A stretch of 64,000 nucleotides of DNA from Autumnicola patrickiae (GCF_031846525.1 NZ_JAVRHM010000017.1:47891-111890), one strand, 5' to 3'. Numbered from the stretch's first letter, positions 16,828-26,720 are shown. The notes: a model not told the origin generated them from the sequence alone. Translations and numbers: made by a program.

Positions 16828-16954
16828 TCTTTTATTTTCTGGTTGATTAGCTTAAATGTTTGTGTGACTTCAGGTACAGGATGTTAAGAAGAACCTTTAG
16901 TCGATAATGATCTTTACTAAATTACGAAAATTGCCGTTTTAGGGCATAACTTTT

Positions 16955-17656
16955 TCATTCAGCAGTATTAAGTGCGATTTTGATCATATTTGAAAAGGAT
17001 CTTTCCCTGTCTTCAGCAGTTAAACTTTCCCCGGTTACAAGTGAATCAGAAATTGTTAAAACTGAAAGCGCCGAGACGCCGTGTTGTGCTGCCACGGTGT
17101 AAATTCCTGCAGTTTCCATTTCTACACAGAGAATGTCGAATTTTGCCCATTTTCGATATTCATTTTCACCTTCTTCATAAAAAGCATCAGCAGAAAGTAT
17201 ATTCCCTGCATGTACCGGAATATTTTCTGAATGAGCATAATTTGCCGCGTTTAGAAAAAGCTTAAAATCTGCCGTAGGGGAGAAGTGGGCCCCCGGAAAC
17301 CTGGCGGTATTTATTCCCGATGTGGAAGAAGCCGCCATCGCAAGCACAATATCATTAATTTTTACTTTTTCCTGGTAAGAACCCGCTGAACCAACCCGAA
17401 TAAGATTTCTTACACCGAATTCATTTATGAGTTCGTGACAGTATATTAGTGTGGAAGGAATTCCCATGCCCGTACCCTGTACAGAGACTTTTTTTCCCTG
17501 GAAAGTGCCAGTATAGCCCAACATTCCTCTAACATTATTGTATTGAACGGCATTTTCGAGAAATTCTTCTGCTATCCATTTTGCCCTTAATGGATCTCCA
17601 GGTAAGAGGACGGTTTCTGCAATGTCCCCTTTTTCTGCATCTATATGAATGCTCAT
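16955..17656 (-). CDS. deoD: Purine-nucleoside phosphorylase, DeoD type
   Basis: A 233-residue hexameric-type purine nucleoside phosphorylase that cleaves (deoxy)inosine, guanosine or adenosine with phosphate. The start MSIHIDAEKGDIAETVLLPGDPLRAKW is characteristic. RVGSAGSYQ binds phosphate, and TISDSLVTGE contains the catalytic Asp near residue 204. Length matches E. coli DeoD. It starts 6 bp after deoC stop, so the two form a deoxynucleoside salvage operon producing deoxyribose-1-phosphate. A phosphopentomutase is not in the window. Confidence 0.95.
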   Translation of the reverse strand: MSIHIDAEKGDIAETVLLPGDPLRAKWIAEEFLENAVQYNNVRGMLGYTGTFQGKKVSVQGTGMGIPSTLIYCHELINEFGVRNLIRVGSAGSYQEKVKINDIVLAMAASSTSGINTARFPGAHFSPTADFKLFLNAANYAHSENIPVHAGNILSADAFYEEGENEYRKWAKFDILCVEMETAGIYTVAAQHGVSALSVLTISDSLVTGESLTAEDRERSFSNMIKIALNTAE

Positions 17657-17662
17657 AAATTT

Positions 17663-18298
17663 TTAAATTAAGGATATTCCTGAAGAGGTGCCCAATCTGG
17701 CCACTCCCAGTTTGATATATTTTTCTGCTGTTTCGGTGTCTTTTATTCCGCCTGAAGCTTTAATCTGAAGTTCTTCTTTAACCACAGACTTCATGAGTTT
17801 TACATCCTCAAAAGTGGCGCCCGAAGGTCCGAAGCCTGTGGAGGTCTTTACGAAATTAGCTTTTGCCTGTAGTGCACATTCACATGCCGCTACTTTTTCT
17901 TCTTCAGTAAGGTAACAGGTTTCAATGATTACTTTCAGGATTTTTCTTCCGATAGCTTTTTTTATAAGAGCAATTTCATTTTGAACGAGCTCTACATTAC
18001 CGGCTTTTAGTTGCCCTATGTTAATTACCATATCGATCTCATCTGCTCCCTGTGCGATGCATTGTTCAGCTTCAAAAATTTTGGAATTCGTATCCATAGC
18101 TCCCAACGGAAAACCTATGACGGCAGCCAGTTTTATTTCAGACGTCTTTAGCGCCTCATGTGCAAGTTTTACGTAACAGCCGTTTACACATACGGCATAA
18201 AATTTATGCTCTACAGCTTCAGCACATAAATCTTTTATATCCTGCGGCGTTGCTGTCGGTTTTAAATTGGTGTGATCAATAAATTTATTCAGCTGCAT
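17663..18298 (-). CDS. deoC: Deoxyribose-phosphate aldolase
   Basis: A 211-residue class I aldolase splitting 2-deoxyribose-5-phosphate into glyceraldehyde-3-phosphate and acetaldehyde. The Schiff-base lysine is K151 in NFVKTSTGFG; the second catalytic lysine is K180 in IKASGGI. The N-terminal IDHTNLKPTAT and the ADEIDMVINIG segment are standard. It precedes deoD in a two-gene operon on the minus strand. The 373-bp region upstream is shared with the divergent DUF4249 locus. Confidence 0.95.
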   Translation of the reverse strand: MQLNKFIDHTNLKPTATPQDIKDLCAEAVEHKFYAVCVNGCYVKLAHEALKTSEIKLAAVIGFPLGAMDTNSKIFEAEQCIAQGADEIDMVINIGQLKAGNVELVQNEIALIKKAIGRKILKVIIETCYLTEEEKVAACECALQAKANFVKTSTGFGPSGATFEDVKLMKSVVKEELQIKASGGIKDTETAEKYIKLGVARLGTSSGISLI

Positions 18299-18460
18299 TT
18301 AAATGATTATTTTAAATGAATATTAGTTTTGTAAATTTATTCATTATTCGCAGAATAAATTTTTATTAGGTTTTTAAGATGTTCGTTTAGCTATTTATCT
18401 GGTAATTCCTATTTCGGGTAAATTTATAAAGAGTTGGAATACTGGTTTAAAAAAGTCAGA

Positions 18461-18522
18461 TGATTATTATCATTTTATATCTATTTTTATTTTTCTTTAA
18501 AAAACGATTAGTTTTAGCACTT
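18461..18522 (+). promoter_or_regulatory. Duplicated promoter region, copy 1, with FNR-like dyad
   Basis: TGAT-TATT-ATCA starts at 18461. About 60 bp from here nearly match 19889-19951 upstream of the 20027 gene, with only a few mismatches and single-base gaps. Both contain GATTAGTTTTA at the same offset. This supports duplication of a promoter. Nothing else was seen in 18299-18460. Confidence 0.55.
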
Positions 18523-18595
18523 GAATTTTAGGTAGGCGCTATGGTGTTCTGATAATATAAGAAAATTCTATCATTTGTTTCCAATTAAGATCATA

Positions 18596-18666
18596 GGGAA
18601 GTGGAAACGTATGAAAGTTTAATTTTCCATTACTTTTCACAGGATTACTTATAATTTAAATTTTGA
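18596..18666 (+). pseudogene. Relic of a TonB receptor 3' end
   Basis: This 71-bp stretch aligns with the last 75 bp of the intact receptor gene (23438-23512). Shared blocks include GGGAAGTGGAA, TCCATT and GATTACTTATAATTT, and it ends with a TGA at the equivalent position just before the DUF4249 start. Small indels break the frame. It shows that the first DUF4249 gene once followed a receptor gene, as the second still does. Confidence 0.7.
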
Positions 18667-18671
18667 GATTT

Positions 18672-19847
18672 ATGTGGCAGTACGGGATAAGTAAATTTGT
18701 AAGGCACCTAATAAAAAGATTTTTTCTATTTTTTTTCCTGTTTATTATAGGATGCGTTGAACCTGTGGAAATTAAAGAAGGGAAGTTTGAAAGTGCTTTA
18801 GTAGTAGAATCTACAATGACAGATGAATTGATTACGCAAAAAGTAAAGATATCCAAAGCCTATCCTTTAAGTGAGGAGGGACCTTTAACAGAAGTTGGTG
18901 CTACGGTAGAAGTCACAGATAACGAAGGAAATACTTATTCTTTTACTGAAGAAGGAAATGGGGTTTATCTCTCCACTGCTCCTTTTGCAGTAGCACCCGG
19001 CATAACTTATCAGTTAGAAATTAATACTTCAAATGGAAACTCTTATAACTCAGCTCCGGTTGTACTTCCTCATTCTTCAGTACCTATAGCAGATGTATAT
19101 CCCACTCAAACAAATTATCAGGGAGGGAATGGGATAGGACTCATTGTTGATATAGGATCTGGAGAAGAGACAAATTACTTCAAATATGAATATGAAGAAA
19201 CTTATAAAATAGTTTCGCGTTTTCCCAAAAACAGGGAATTAGTAGTCAATGATGAAGGAGATCCGGAATTAGTTTTAAAGAATTATGAAGATGAGACCTG
19301 TTTTAAAACTGTAGCTTCCAATAATATTATATTAAGAAATACAAGCAATATATCTTCTAACAGTCAGGATGGTTTTCTTATAAGGTTTCTCGCCAGCGAT
19401 GATCCTATTCTGGCTTACAGGTACAGCATCTTAGTTAAGCAGTATTCGCTTTCTCCCGAAGCTTATACATTTTATGAAACATTACAGAATTTATCAGAAT
19501 CTGAGAATGTTTTTTCCCAGGTTCAGCCTGGCGTATTAAAAGGCAACATACATGCAGCGGAAGAAGATGAAACCGTTATTGGTTATTTTTCTGTAGCTTC
19601 CGTTTCTGAAAAGAGAACTTTTTTTAGTTATTCAGATTACTATGATCCTTCAACTGGTCGTCCAGTGCTTAGATCTTATTGTCCTACTTTAAGTCCAAAT
19701 GGCCAGGAATTAATAGACCTAATCCAACTTGGCAACTATAGATTTTACTCATATGATCCACTGCAGGGTTATACTTTGATGTGGGCAGACTGTATCGATT
19801 GCAGAACCCTGGGCACCAATGTAGTTCCTGAATTCTGGATAGAATAA
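18672..19847 (+). CDS. DUF4249 lipoprotein, copy A
   Basis: A 391-residue lipoprotein of DUF4249, a family encoded next to TonB-dependent receptors in Bacteroidota and probably exposed at the outer membrane. The ATG at 18672 is chosen over an in-frame TTG three codons earlier because paralogue B starts with the same MWQY. The signal ends in LFIIGC with Cys at residue 28. The body is beta-rich with an Ig-like N-terminal part (VGATVEVTDNEGNTYSF) and C-terminal paired cysteines (ADCIDCRTLG). It is very similar to the copy at 23518 across its length. Its receptor partner has been lost locally, leaving only a relic. Confidence 0.85.
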   Translation: MWQYGISKFVRHLIKRFFLFFFLFIIGCVEPVEIKEGKFESALVVESTMTDELITQKVKISKAYPLSEEGPLTEVGATVEVTDNEGNTYSFTEEGNGVYLSTAPFAVAPGITYQLEINTSNGNSYNSAPVVLPHSSVPIADVYPTQTNYQGGNGIGLIVDIGSGEETNYFKYEYEETYKIVSRFPKNRELVVNDEGDPELVLKNYEDETCFKTVASNNIILRNTSNISSNSQDGFLIRFLASDDPILAYRYSILVKQYSLSPEAYTFYETLQNLSESENVFSQVQPGVLKGNIHAAEEDETVIGYFSVASVSEKRTFFSYSDYYDPSTGRPVLRSYCPTLSPNGQELIDLIQLGNYRFYSYDPLQGYTLMWADCIDCRTLGTNVVPEFWIE

Positions 19848-19887
19848 AAGTTATATCAACAATCCTTTTTACTGGTAAACTAAGAAA

Positions 19888-19951
19888 GGATTATTATCAT
19901 TTTTATATTGATTTTTATTTTTCTTTAAAAAAAAGATTAGTTTTATCACTT
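19888..19951 (+). promoter_or_regulatory. Duplicated promoter region, copy 2
   Basis: This copy begins GGAT-TATT-ATCA (one mismatch to the dyad at 18461) and continues with the same AT-rich block, including GATTAGTTTTA. It lies about 75-140 bp upstream of the 20027 gene and probably drives the receptor operon. Confidence 0.5.
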
Positions 19952-20026
19952 AATACTGGGGATTCACATATGATATTTTTAATTACATGCAGAATATTCC
20001 AACAGTCGTATCAAATTTTATAATTA

Positions 20027-20761
20027 ATGTTTCGATCAAATTTCTGGATATTACCCATCTTACTTTTCATTCCATCTTTCTTTATAACTGCTCAGAACCT
20101 ACAAGCAGAGGAAGAGTATTTACAGGCCTATGATCGAGCGATAGGTTTGGAAAATACAGCACTTTTTAACGGAGTGGAATATGTTGAAGAATATCGTACC
20201 ATCAATAACAAGCATCAGTTTTTCTTTTCGAGGGATTTTATTTTAGGAGATGTCCTTTATGATGCTGAAGTTTTTTATAATGTTGCTTTAAAATTTGACA
20301 TCTTTAACAATCGGTTAATTGCAGAACTTGAAAGTGACAATACGAAAACAGTTTTACAGCTTATAACAGATAAAGTTGGCTGGTTTAAATTAGGTGGTAA
20401 AAAATTTATTAACGTAGGAACAAATGAGACTACTTCCGGTTTTTTAGAGCTTATTGCGGGGGATGAAACTTCAGGTATTTTTAAAAAATACGTCTTAAAT
20501 CCTTCAGAAAAAAGAGACAAGCAGGTGATGTATTATGAATTTAATCCCAGGAAAAGTCGGTTTTTTTATTCAGAAGGCGATGGATTTTATCCTGTTGATT
20601 CCAGGAGAGACTTAATAAATATCTTTCCTGAAGAAAAAAAAGCCATATCTGAATTTTACAAAAGCAATAAATCTTATTTGAAAAATGATAAAGATCAATT
20701 TATGACCAGTCTTTACACGGAGTTGCTTCCTTTGTTAACAGCTAAAAACAGGGAACTTTAA
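20027..20761 (+). CDS. Exported uncharacterised protein of the receptor operon
   Basis: A 244-residue protein with a signal peptide (FWILPILLFIPSFFITAQ). The remainder is mixed alpha/beta with many aromatic residues and no cysteine. I do not recognise a named family. Segments such as FSRDFILGDVLYDAEVFYNV and FVNRKSRFFY-like stretches resemble proteins found before TonB receptors in Bacteroidota. Its stop codon is directly followed by the receptor ATG with no gap, so it belongs to the same operon and likely assists uptake or folding at the outer membrane. Confidence 0.65.
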   Translation: MFRSNFWILPILLFIPSFFITAQNLQAEEEYLQAYDRAIGLENTALFNGVEYVEEYRTINNKHQFFFSRDFILGDVLYDAEVFYNVALKFDIFNNRLIAELESDNTKTVLQLITDKVGWFKLGGKKFINVGTNETTSGFLELIAGDETSGIFKKYVLNPSEKRDKQVMYYEFNPRKSRFFYSEGDGFYPVDSRRDLINIFPEEKKAISEFYKSNKSYLKNDKDQFMTSLYTELLPLLTAKNREL

Positions 20762-23512
20762 ATGAAAAAATCTCTGTTTTATTTTTTGCTGATTCTTTTT
20801 TTCAAAACTTATTCCCAGGAACAGCCTGTAGTAGTGAGCATTTCTTTTGAAGATGCTGAGATTATTGAAGTGTTACAAGATTTAGAAGATATTACTCCTT
20901 ATAAATTCTACTTTATAGAGGAATGGTTAAAAGAGGAAAAAGTGACCGGGAATTATGAAAATGAACCAATTTCAAATATTCTTCAGGAATTATTTCAGGA
21001 TACGCCTATCAACTACTACTTCCTCGACAATAAAGTTATTCTCACAAAAAATAATATTATCTATGATGATTTACCGGCTGCTTTTTTACCAGGCTCCAGT
21101 GAGGATGACCATCTTGAAAATATAAACAAACCTATATTTTATGAAGCGCCCGAAGCGAACCAAGGAGAAGAAATACAAACCGCAAGGATTGGGAAGGAAG
21201 ACAGGAATTCGGCAAAAAGAAGATTCACCCTAAGTGGGTATATTTATGATAAACAAAGTGGCGAGCCTATTTCAAACCTTGCCTTAATCGTAAGGAATAC
21301 AAATACTGGAACCGTAACCGATATAAATGGATATTACGAGTTAAGCCTGGCTGCAGGAGAATATATTCTCGAAACCAGATCTCTAGGGAGTGAAAATTTG
21401 TTACGAAGAGTTGTTATTTATAATGATGGTGCACTTAATTTTCAGCTAAATGAAAATTATGAAGCGCTTGATGAAGTTGTTTTAGAAACCAGTTCAGAAG
21501 CAAATGTGCGTAGTGTTGTCGCAGGCGTACAACTAATAAAAGCCAGTGAAATTAAAACTATTCCGCTTGTTTTAGGAGAAAGGGATATTCTAAAAGTCGC
21601 TACGATGCTACCAGGTATTTCCACCGCAGGAGAAGGTTCTTCTGGTTATAATGTGAGAGGTGGTAGAGCCGACCAAAATCTTATTTTACTTGATGATGCT
21701 GTGATTTATAATCCAAGCCATTTCTTCGGATTATTTTCTGCCATTAATCCTTTTACCGCAGGAGATGTAGAGATTTATAAAGGACATATTCCGGCCAAAT
21801 ATGGAGGTCGTTTATCCTCCGTTTTTGATATTCGTACAAAAGAGGGTAACGAACAGAAGTTTTCGGGAGAAGCGGCTATTGGCCCGGTGACCAGCAATAT
21901 TGCACTGGAAATTCCCATTGTAGAGAATAAAGCTTCGTTAATAATGGGTGGAAGAAGCACGTATTCTGACTGGATTCTGAGATCTTTAGATGAAGAATCC
22001 CTGAATAACAGTACAGCTAACTTTTATGATGTTATTCTTAAGTATGGACACAGAATTAATGATAAAAATACGGTCAAAGCTACCGGATACTTTAGCAGGG
22101 ATGTGTTTAGTCTTACTTCAGATTCGCTATTCAGTTATAATAACCTGGCTCTTTCTCTACGGTATGACCGCAAGATTAATAATAAAAATGATGCGAGTTT
22201 AATCTTCACTAACAGCAACTATAAATTCAACATAGAATATGATAATGAATTTGCAAATAGTTTTAATAGCGGATACAGAATTAATGAAACAGAAGCTAAA
22301 TTAAATGTTCTATACAAGTATAACAGCAGACATAATTTTAACTATGGGATTTCCAGTAAACTTTACATGGTTAATCCCGGAGAAATAAATCCTTTAGGAG
22401 CAGATTCTAAGATAGAAGAATTTTATATTCCTGAAGAAAAAGGATTGGAATCTGCTTTATATCTTTCAGATGATTGGGAAATTACGGATAAGCTTATGCT
22501 TAGCACAGGATTACGCTATTCTTTTTATGCTGCACTGGGACCTGCCGATGAAAATGTATATGAAGAAGGTTTGCCCCTGGGGGAAAGTACAGTTACAGGA
22601 CTCCGGAATTATGGAAAGAATGAAATAATTAAAACCTATGGAGGTCCGGAAGTAAGGGTTTCAGCAAGATATCTTTTAAATCCGGAGTTGTCTATAAAAG
22701 GAAGTTTTAATAATACCATCCAGTATATTCATACACTTTCAAATAATACCACTGTTTCTCCTACAGATATATATAAATTATCTGGCAGCTATATTAAACC
22801 GCAAAGAGCAACGCAATATTCCCTTGGAGCATACAAAAATTTTGAGGACAATATGTATGAGGTAAGCCTGGAAGGATATTATAAGAAAAGCAGGGATATG
22901 CTGGACTTTAAAGTTGGGGCTCAACTTTTTCTCAATGAAAATACGGAAGCCGAAGTCCTTCAGGGACAAGGAAAATCTTATGGTGTGGAATTTTTGCTAA
23001 AGAAAAATAGTGGTAGATTAAATGGATGGCTGGGTTATACTTATTCAAGATCGCTTCTAAAACTGGATGGTAATTTTAATGAAGAGATTATTAATGGAGG
23101 TGAATATTTTGCCGCAAACTTTGATAAACCCCATGATCTAAGTGTGGTAACAAATTATAAATTGACCAAAAGGTTTAGTTTTTCAGCCAATTTTGTTTAT
23201 CAGACTGGAAGACCTATAACTTACCCTATAGGCAAGTATAATTTTGATAATGCAGAATATGTATATTACAGTGACAGGAACCAATACCGGATTCCGGATT
23301 ATTACCGTTTAGATTTGAGCTTTAATGTAGAAGGCAATCATAAAATAGAAAAACTAGCTCACAGTTTCTGGAATATTTCTATTTACAATGTGCTGGGTAG
23401 AAATAATCCTTATTCAGTTTTCTTTGTAACAGATAATGGGGAAGTGGAAGCTTATCAAAGTTCAATTTTTTCCATTCCTGTTCCCACGATTACTTATAAT
23501 TTTAAATTCTGA
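20762..23512 (+). CDS. TonB-dependent receptor with STN and carboxypeptidase-like domains
   Basis: A 916-residue outer-membrane receptor. After the signal peptide comes an STN-type domain (about 22-95), which in FecA-like receptors contacts an anti-sigma factor. Next are a carboxypeptidase D regulatory-like domain near 156-235, a plug with GYNVRGGRADQNLILLDDA near 298-316, and a beta-barrel ending in NFKF. It imports an unknown ligand using TonB energy. DUF4249 copy B starts 5 bp downstream. Despite the STN domain, no sigma/anti-sigma pair lies nearby, so signalling is uncertain. The gene has a decayed 3'-end copy at 18596. Confidence 0.9.
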   Translation: MKKSLFYFLLILFFKTYSQEQPVVVSISFEDAEIIEVLQDLEDITPYKFYFIEEWLKEEKVTGNYENEPISNILQELFQDTPINYYFLDNKVILTKNNIIYDDLPAAFLPGSSEDDHLENINKPIFYEAPEANQGEEIQTARIGKEDRNSAKRRFTLSGYIYDKQSGEPISNLALIVRNTNTGTVTDINGYYELSLAAGEYILETRSLGSENLLRRVVIYNDGALNFQLNENYEALDEVVLETSSEANVRSVVAGVQLIKASEIKTIPLVLGERDILKVATMLPGISTAGEGSSGYNVRGGRADQNLILLDDAVIYNPSHFFGLFSAINPFTAGDVEIYKGHIPAKYGGRLSSVFDIRTKEGNEQKFSGEAAIGPVTSNIALEIPIVENKASLIMGGRSTYSDWILRSLDEESLNNSTANFYDVILKYGHRINDKNTVKATGYFSRDVFSLTSDSLFSYNNLALSLRYDRKINNKNDASLIFTNSNYKFNIEYDNEFANSFNSGYRINETEAKLNVLYKYNSRHNFNYGISSKLYMVNPGEINPLGADSKIEEFYIPEEKGLESALYLSDDWEITDKLMLSTGLRYSFYAALGPADENVYEEGLPLGESTVTGLRNYGKNEIIKTYGGPEVRVSARYLLNPELSIKGSFNNTIQYIHTLSNNTTVSPTDIYKLSGSYIKPQRATQYSLGAYKNFEDNMYEVSLEGYYKKSRDMLDFKVGAQLFLNENTEAEVLQGQGKSYGVEFLLKKNSGRLNGWLGYTYSRSLLKLDGNFNEEIINGGEYFAANFDKPHDLSVVTNYKLTKRFSFSANFVYQTGRPITYPIGKYNFDNAEYVYYSDRNQYRIPDYYRLDLSFNVEGNHKIEKLAHSFWNISIYNVLGRNNPYSVFFVTDNGEVEAYQSSIFSIPVPTITYNFKF

Positions 23513-23517
23513 ATATT

Positions 23518-24708
23518 ATGTGGCAGTACAGGATAAGTAATTTTTTAAAGTCATTAGAGAAAGTATTTTTTCTGTTGTTTTTCCTGTTTATACTTGGATG
23601 TGTTGAACCTGTAGAAGTAGAAGAAGGAAAGTTCGAAAGTGCTTTGGTAGTAGAATCTACACTAACAGATGAATTTATAACTCAAAAAGTAAAGATATCC
23701 AACGCCTATCCTTTAGGTGAGGAGAGACCTGTGGCAGAAGTCGGAGCTACAGTAGAAGTCTCAGATAATGAAGGAAATTCGTATTCTTTTACGGAAGAAG
23801 AAAACGGAATTTATCTTTCAGAACGACCTTTTGCAGTAGAACCTGGTATATCTTATCAATTGGAAGTCAATACTGCAAGTGGAAAATCTTACAATTCAGA
23901 TCCGGTTGTACTTCCTCATGCCGCAGTACCTATAGCAGATGTATTTTCAACTCAAACAAATTATCAGGGACAAGATGGAATAGGTCTTATTGTAGATATA
24001 GGATCTGGAGAAGAGACGAATTATTTTAAATACGAATATAAAGAAACTTATAAAATAGTTTCCCGCTTTCCTAAAACCAGGGAATTTATATTAAATGAGG
24101 ATGGCGAACCAGAATTAGTTCTGAAGACCTATGAAGATGAGATCTGTTATAACACTGTAGCTTCCAACAATGTGATCTTAAGGAACACCTCCAATTTATC
24201 TTCTAATAGTGAGGATGGTTTTCTTATAAGGTTTCTTGCCAATGATAACCCTATTCTGGCCTACAGGTATAGCATATTGGTCAAACAGTATTCCCTTTCC
24301 CCTGAAGCTTATAAATTTTATGAAACCTTGCAAAATTTATCAGATTCTGAGAATATATTTTCCCAGGTTCAGCCTGGTGTACTGAAAGGGAATATAAATG
24401 CAACAGAAGAAGGTGAATTTGTGATCGGCTATTTTTCTGTAGCTTCCGTTTCTGAAAAAAGGACTTTTTTTAGTTATTCAGATTATTATGATCCTTCACA
24501 AGGTCGACCCGTCCTTACCTCTTATTGCGATACGATCTACGATCCTCCGCGTGATAGATTAATTGCCTTGATAGAGAATGGTGGTTACCTGTTTTATGCT
24601 GCTGATCCTGTGCCTTTCGCTCCTCCTATATATACGTTAATGTGGGCGCAATGTATTGACTGCAGAACCCTGGGCAGCAATGAAGTTCCTGAATTTTGGA
24701 TAGAATAA
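23518..24708 (+). CDS. DUF4249 lipoprotein, copy B
   Basis: A 396-residue paralogue of the 18672 product. The lipobox ends LFILGC with Cys at residue 28. The N-terminal Ig-like segment, the EETNYFKYEY and FSYSDYYDPS segments and the C-terminal QCIDCRTLG are shared; differences concentrate near the C-terminal insertion (PRDRLIALIENGGYLFY). It directly follows the TonB receptor, the usual place for DUF4249, and probably forms a complex with it at the cell surface. The next gene starts 7 bp later. Function is inferred from context only. Confidence 0.88.
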   Translation: MWQYRISNFLKSLEKVFFLLFFLFILGCVEPVEVEEGKFESALVVESTLTDEFITQKVKISNAYPLGEERPVAEVGATVEVSDNEGNSYSFTEEENGIYLSERPFAVEPGISYQLEVNTASGKSYNSDPVVLPHAAVPIADVFSTQTNYQGQDGIGLIVDIGSGEETNYFKYEYKETYKIVSRFPKTREFILNEDGEPELVLKTYEDEICYNTVASNNVILRNTSNLSSNSEDGFLIRFLANDNPILAYRYSILVKQYSLSPEAYKFYETLQNLSDSENIFSQVQPGVLKGNINATEEGEFVIGYFSVASVSEKRTFFSYSDYYDPSQGRPVLTSYCDTIYDPPRDRLIALIENGGYLFYAADPVPFAPPIYTLMWAQCIDCRTLGSNEVPEFWIE

Positions 24709-24715
24709 AAACCTA

Positions 24716-26467
24716 ATGAGAAAAGAATTTTATTTTTTTATTGTACTAATTCTTCTGCAGAGCGCTGTTTTACAAAGCCAGGAAGTACAGGATTTAACAG
24801 AAGCAATTCCGCAGGAAAAGATGTTTGTTCATTACAACTCCAGTCTTTTTCTTGCCGGTGAAAGTCTGAGATATAAACTGTACGCAATAAATGAGTCCAC
24901 TAATAAACTGAGCGATATTAGTAAGCTTGGCTATGTGGAAGTAATAAGACAAGATGGAATCGCCCTTTTTCAGCAAAAAATTGATCTTGAGAGCGGTAGC
25001 GGGTACGGAGATTTCTTTATTCCGATAGACGTTAAATCAGGTAATTACAAAATTGTTGCTTATACGCAATGGATGAAAAATGCAGGTAAGGAAAACTTTT
25101 TTAAAGGAGATCTGGCTATTATTAATCCTTATACAGAAGACCAGGGAGCTATTTCCGACTCTACGGGAGCAAATAATTCTTCTTTTTACCTGGATGATAA
25201 CTATAAAGATAAACGTGAAGTTGAAAATGCTTTAGTAACTATTTCCACTTCTGCTGAAAAATATAGAAAACGGGAAAAAGTTATTCTGAATATAACTTTT
25301 AAAAATGCAGATGCGGAATCTGGAAGTTATTCTGTGCTTGTCAGGAAATTAGACACTTTTGCAAAGCCACAGCACACAAGCGCTTCTAATTGGAGTTTAG
25401 AACAGCAGTCCAATAATTTGATTCAGAATTCAGACGGAATAAATTATTTTCCTGAAATGAGAGGGGAAATTATTAACGGAAAAATTCTGAATAAAATGTC
25501 TGCCAATGGATCGTTCGACAAGAGGATTGTAGCGTTATCAATTCCAGGAAGAAATGATATTCTAAAGTTTGCACAAACAGACGAAGAGGGTAATTTTCAT
25601 TTTAATTTAAATGTTTCCAATTTTGAGGGAGAAAGTGCAGTGCTACAGGTAATGAATCGGGGAACAGAGAACTTTCAAATTCAACTTGAAGAGAAATTTG
25701 TTGACAATTATCAAGATTTTAATTTTAATAATTTCCGTTTTAAACCTGAAATGAGAGAATGGCTTAAAAAGAGAAGTATTTATAACCAAATAGAAAATTC
25801 CTACTTAGCCGAGAAATCAGACGAAATTATACTTTCTTCTGAAAGCACCTCTTTTTATGGTGAATTGCCTGAAGTTTACAATCTCGATGATTATAACCGT
25901 TTTCCAACGGTTAGAGAAACATTCGTAGAAATTATACGGTTTGGTGCCATTAGAAAAGGTAATGACGGGCAAAGCCAATTTGAGGTAAGAAGTTATAAAT
26001 CCTCACTTAGTACCGGATTACCTACTTTACTCCTGGTAGATGGCGTATTAATTCAAAATCATGAGGAATTCATGGATTTTGATTCAAGAAAAATTCAAAG
26101 AATAGGAATACTACGGGATAAATATTTCTTGGGGCCACTGGTTTTCCAGGGAATTATTACTATAGAAACCAAACAGCAGAATTACTTTCCTTTAATTTCC
26201 AGGGAGGATATTTTAGAAACAAAACCTTTAAAGACTTCTCCCCAAAAATTATATTTCCATCCCGATTACGAAGCTTCCCAACAAGCAAGGATTCCCGATT
26301 TCAGGTTTGAGTTATATTGGAATCCAAATTTGAAATTTACAAAAGGAAATAAGAACATTGAATTTTATACTTCCGATGTTTCGGGAACTTATCAGGTTAG
26401 TTTAGAAGGATTTACGGGAGAGGGAAAACCAGTTTCCGCTACAACAACTATTGACGTGGTGGAATAG
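24716..26467 (+). CDS. Exported macroglobulin-domain-like protein
   Basis: A 583-residue secreted or outer-membrane-associated protein with signal peptide ending near LQSQ. The start of the mature part (PQEKMFVHYNSSLFLAGESL) resembles MG2-type macroglobulin domains that in Bacteroidota occur beside TonB receptors and DUF4249 proteins. A later Ig-like segment includes ALSIPGRNDILKFAQTDEEG, and a plug-like segment with LLLVDGVLIQNHEEF lies near residues 438-452. It is the last gene of the receptor operon. It may guide ligand or protein passage through the receptor. The exact role is unknown. Confidence 0.7.
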   Translation: MRKEFYFFIVLILLQSAVLQSQEVQDLTEAIPQEKMFVHYNSSLFLAGESLRYKLYAINESTNKLSDISKLGYVEVIRQDGIALFQQKIDLESGSGYGDFFIPIDVKSGNYKIVAYTQWMKNAGKENFFKGDLAIINPYTEDQGAISDSTGANNSSFYLDDNYKDKREVENALVTISTSAEKYRKREKVILNITFKNADAESGSYSVLVRKLDTFAKPQHTSASNWSLEQQSNNLIQNSDGINYFPEMRGEIINGKILNKMSANGSFDKRIVALSIPGRNDILKFAQTDEEGNFHFNLNVSNFEGESAVLQVMNRGTENFQIQLEEKFVDNYQDFNFNNFRFKPEMREWLKKRSIYNQIENSYLAEKSDEIILSSESTSFYGELPEVYNLDDYNRFPTVRETFVEIIRFGAIRKGNDGQSQFEVRSYKSSLSTGLPTLLLVDGVLIQNHEEFMDFDSRKIQRIGILRDKYFLGPLVFQGIITIETKQQNYFPLISREDILETKPLKTSPQKLYFHPDYEASQQARIPDFRFELYWNPNLKFTKGNKNIEFYTSDVSGTYQVSLEGFTGEGKPVSATTTIDVVE

Positions 26468-26498
26468 TAAGGTTTTGAATAGTCACTCTCAATTTAAA

Positions 26499-26720
26499 TT
26501 ATTTATCCTCAATAGGATAATCTTCATACCAGTCATCAAAAGTCTTTTCTGTAGAATATTTATCTGTTAGAACCTTGTAAACAGTAAATATAAATATGGC
26601 CTGACCTGCACAGGTTATATAAAAAACCATTGGAAAGGCAACATTATAAGAAACCATAACAGCGAGTGCCACAAGAATCAATGTAGTTATGGTTAAAAGG
26701 ATCATAGCAGTATTTTTCAT
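26499..26720 (-). CDS. Small two-TM protein, unknown
   Basis: A 73-residue membrane protein starting at an ATG preceded by AAAGAAAAAG; the frame could begin at a TTG seven codons earlier. Two hydrophobic segments (AMILLTITTLILVALAVMV and FYITCAGQAIFIFTVY) are followed by an acidic tail ending YEDYPIEDK. No family is recognised. It is convergent with the receptor operon and divergent from the sugar porter. Confidence 0.55.
   Translation of the reverse strand: MKNTAMILLTITTLILVALAVMVSYNVAFPMVFYITCAGQAIFIFTVYKVLTDKYSTEKTFDDWYEDYPIEDK

Noticed and set aside
18663..18671. TTG start for DUF4249 copy A
   Set aside because: The paralogue starts at the equivalent ATG (MWQY), and the upstream bases align with the non-coding spacer after the receptor gene.
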